Shown here: in pieces, positions 4,832 through 6,605 of the stretch
Layout: each line of letters starts with the position of its first letter
Position numbering within the stretch: the stretch's first letter is position 1
NCBI GenBank assembly: GCA_030152125.1
Contig: JASLIR010000088.1
Span: forward strand, 1-6,605
From: Alkanindiges sp.
Lineage (GTDB): Bacteria > Pseudomonadota > Gammaproteobacteria > Pseudomonadales > Moraxellaceae
Direction: 5' to 3'
Length of the DNA stretch: 6,605 nucleotides
The notes under the pieces: model-generated
What the model was told of the DNA's origin: nothing
The model's database searches: none
The model's input: only the letters and a program-made list of their open reading frames with translations
Made by a program: the position numbers and the translations under genes

Positions 4832-6605
4832 ATGCCACAATATAAAGCCCCGCTTCGTGATATTCAGTTTGTAATGCACGAGTTGCTAAATGCTGAAGAA
4901 CATTACAATAAAATTTCAGCTTATGCTGGCACTAACCGCGAGCTGATCGACGGTATTTTTGAAGCTGCTGCCGACTTCTGTGAAAACGAACTGTCGCCAA
5001 TCAATCATAGTGGTGATCAGGAAGGCTGTCATTACGACGATGGTGTAGTAACGACGCCTAAAGGCTTTAAAGAAGCCTACAAAAAATACATCGAGCTGGG
5101 CTACCCGTCCCTGTCTGTACCGGTTGAACACGGTGGTCAAGGCCTGCCAGGCTCTATTGGTAACGCTGTTAGCGAAATGGTTGGTACTGCCAACTGGTCA
5201 TGGGGCATGTACCCTGGCCTGTCCCACGGTGCCGTACGTACTGTAGAACACCACGGCAGTGAAGACCAGAAACGCCTTTACCTGACCAAACTGGTTGAAG
5301 GTACCTGGACTGGCACCATGTGTCTGACCGAATCCCACGCTGGTTCTGACCTGGGTATTATCCGTACCAAAGCTGAACCAAATGCTGACGGCAGCTATGC
5401 AATTACTGGCGAGAAAATCTTTATTTCCGCTGGTGAACACGACATGGCTGAGAACATCATCCACATCGTTCTGGCCCGTCTGCCTGGTGCACCTAAGGGT
5501 ACCAAAGGTATTTCCCTGTTCATCGTGCCTAAATTCAATGTAAACGCTGATGGCACTGTTGGCGAGCGCAATGCTGTACGTTGTGGTTCCATTGAACACA
5601 AAATGGGTATCCATGGTAACGCGACCTGTGTAATCAACTTTGATAACGCAAAAGGCTTCCTGATTGGACCAGAAAACCGTGGCCTGAACTGCATGTTCAC
5701 GTTCATGAACACTGCACGTATCGGTACTGCGGTACAAGGTCTGGCTGCTTCTGAAGGCGCTTTCCAGGGCTCCCTGATTTACGCTAAAGAGCGTCTGGCC
5801 ATGCGTTCCCTGTCCGGCCCTAAAAACCCGGAAAAAGAAGCTGACCCAATCATTGTTCACCCAGCTGTACGCAATATGCTGTTAACCCAGAAAGCGTTTG
5901 CTGAAGGTGGCCGTGCACTGGTTTACTTCCTGTCCCAGTTTGCTGACATTGTTGAAGCTGGCGATAGCGAAGAAGAACGTAAATACGCAGACAACATCCT
6001 GTCCCTGTTAACCCCGATTGCCAAAGCATTCCTGACCGAAACCGGTTCTGAATCTGCCAAGCATGGTGTACAGGTATACGGTGGTCATGGCTTTATTACC
6101 GAACACGGTATGGAGCAAATTGTACGTGATACCCGTATCGCCTGTTTGTACGAAGGTACCACCGAAATTCAGGCACTGGATTTGTTAGGCCGTAAAGTGC
6201 TGCAAACCCAGGGCGCGTTGCTGAAAGACTTCACCAAAATTATTCACAAGTTTGTTGAAGCCAACAAAGACAATGCCGACATGGCCGAATTCACTGCACC
6301 ACTGGCTGCACTGATTAAGGAATGGGGCGACCTGACCATGCAGATTGGTATGAAAGCCATGCAAAACCCGGATGAAGTGGGTGCAGCAGCGGTTGATTAC
6401 CTGTACTTCTCTGGTTATGTAACCCTGGCTTACCTGTGGGCGCGCATGGCATTGCTCGCTCAGCAACAAATTGCTGCCGGTACTACCGAAGGCGACTTCT
6501 ACAAGGCCAAAATCATTACCGCGCAGTTCTACTTCAAGAAACTGTTACCGCGTACCCGTAGCCATGTAGACGTTATTGCTACCGGTGTTGCACCACTGTT
6601 TGCTC
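4832..6605 (+). CDS. Acyl-CoA dehydrogenase, long (about 600-residue) type, 3'-truncated
   Basis: This FAD enzyme introduces the alpha-beta double bond into an acyl-CoA, the first step of a beta-oxidation cycle, passing electrons to electron-transfer flavoprotein. The frame is open from ATG 4832 to the right edge, giving 591 codons; the family usually has about 590-605 residues, so only the extreme C-terminus should be missing. Order: N-terminal helical extension (YKAPLRDIQFVMHELL, 4-19), N-terminal helical domain, beta domain with flavin-binding MCLTESHAGSD (163-173), C-terminal helical domain with NTARIG (293-298), YGGHGF (416-421) and catalytic base E441 in YEGTTEIQ, then the extra C-terminal helical domain from about residue 460. 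This matches the group that includes Pseudomonas PA0506-PA0508 (FadE type) and DmdC; chain length or substrate cannot be read from sequence. Codon choice is strongly biased to GGT, CGT, CTG, AAC and GAA, unlike the other genes here, suggesting high expression. Confidence 0.96.
   Translation, partial: MPQYKAPLRDIQFVMHELLNAEEHYNKISAYAGTNRELIDGIFEAAADFCENELSPINHSGDQEGCHYDDGVVTTPKGFKEAYKKYIELGYPSLSVPVEHGGQGLPGSIGNAVSEMVGTANWSWGMYPGLSHGAVRTVEHHGSEDQKRLYLTKLVEGTWTGTMCLTESHAGSDLGIIRTKAEPNADGSYAITGEKIFISAGEHDMAENIIHIVLARLPGAPKGTKGISLFIVPKFNVNADGTVGERNAVRCGSIEHKMGIHGNATCVINFDNAKGFLIGPENRGLNCMFTFMNTARIGTAVQGLAASEGAFQGSLIYAKERLAMRSLSGPKNPEKEADPIIVHPAVRNMLLTQKAFAEGGRALVYFLSQFADIVEAGDSEEERKYADNILSLLTPIAKAFLTETGSESAKHGVQVYGGHGFITEHGMEQIVRDTRIACLYEGTTEIQALDLLGRKVLQTQGALLKDFTKIIHKFVEANKDNADMAEFTAPLAALIKEWGDLTMQIGMKAMQNPDEVGAAAVDYLYFSGYVTLAYLWARMALLAQQQIAAGTTEGDFYKAKIITAQFYFKKLLPRTRSHVDVIATGVAPLFA

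Noticed and set aside
5198..5860. A 220-codon minus-strand ORF opposite the acyl-CoA dehydrogenase
   Set aside because: It lies entirely antisense to a secure gene with strong codon bias, which keeps the opposite frame free of stops. Its translation shows no recognisable domain. The shorter antisense frames at 4916-5140, 5395-5712 and 6185-6469 are rejected for the same reason.

Overview
The window looks like ordinary chromosomal DNA of a gammaproteobacterium of intermediate GC content. The SelO C-terminus, the BaeSR-type two-component pair and the long acyl-CoA dehydrogenase all fit that class. The style of the dehydrogenase and the AT-rich spacers suggest a relative of Acinetobacter or Alkanindiges (Moraxellaceae), but this is a judgement from memory and not a search result. 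No mobile element, CRISPR array, tRNA or rRNA was seen.

Layout: (1) Positions 3-881 on the plus strand hold the C-terminal half of a SelO/YdiU protein adenylyltransferase, cut by the left edge. (2) A membrane-anchored YafK-like L,D-transpeptidase-fold protein follows on the same strand after 31 bases (913-1521), probably in the same operon. (3) A strong hairpin at 1534-1558 separates it from a convergent minus-strand operon. That operon encodes a BaeS-like sensor kinase (2313 to about 3941) followed by a BaeR-like OmpR-family response regulator (1591-2271). The hairpin's T-rich tail lies on the minus-strand side, so it terminates that operon. (4) About 890 bases, from the likely kinase start at 3941 to 4831, contain no confident gene. 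This spacer separates the divergent kinase operon from the next plus-strand gene. It holds a 10-bp-periodic hexamer array upstream of the kinase, two overlapping perfect palindromes, another inverted repeat, a sigma70-like promoter and a possible 51-codon ORF. (5) From 4832 to the right edge runs an almost complete, highly codon-biased acyl-CoA dehydrogenase of the roughly 600-residue type.

Functionally the genes are loosely related. SelO (redox-linked AMPylation), a periplasmic peptidoglycan-active enzyme and an envelope-stress-type two-component system all concern stress or the envelope. The dehydrogenase belongs to fatty-acid or related acyl-CoA beta-oxidation and appears to be strongly expressed. 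I see no convincing new multi-gene system. The most distinctive signals are a SelO that has lost one of the two cysteines of the regulatory disulfide described in E. coli, a BaeS-like kinase with an enlarged charged and proline-rich periplasmic sensor domain, and the structured regulatory spacer.
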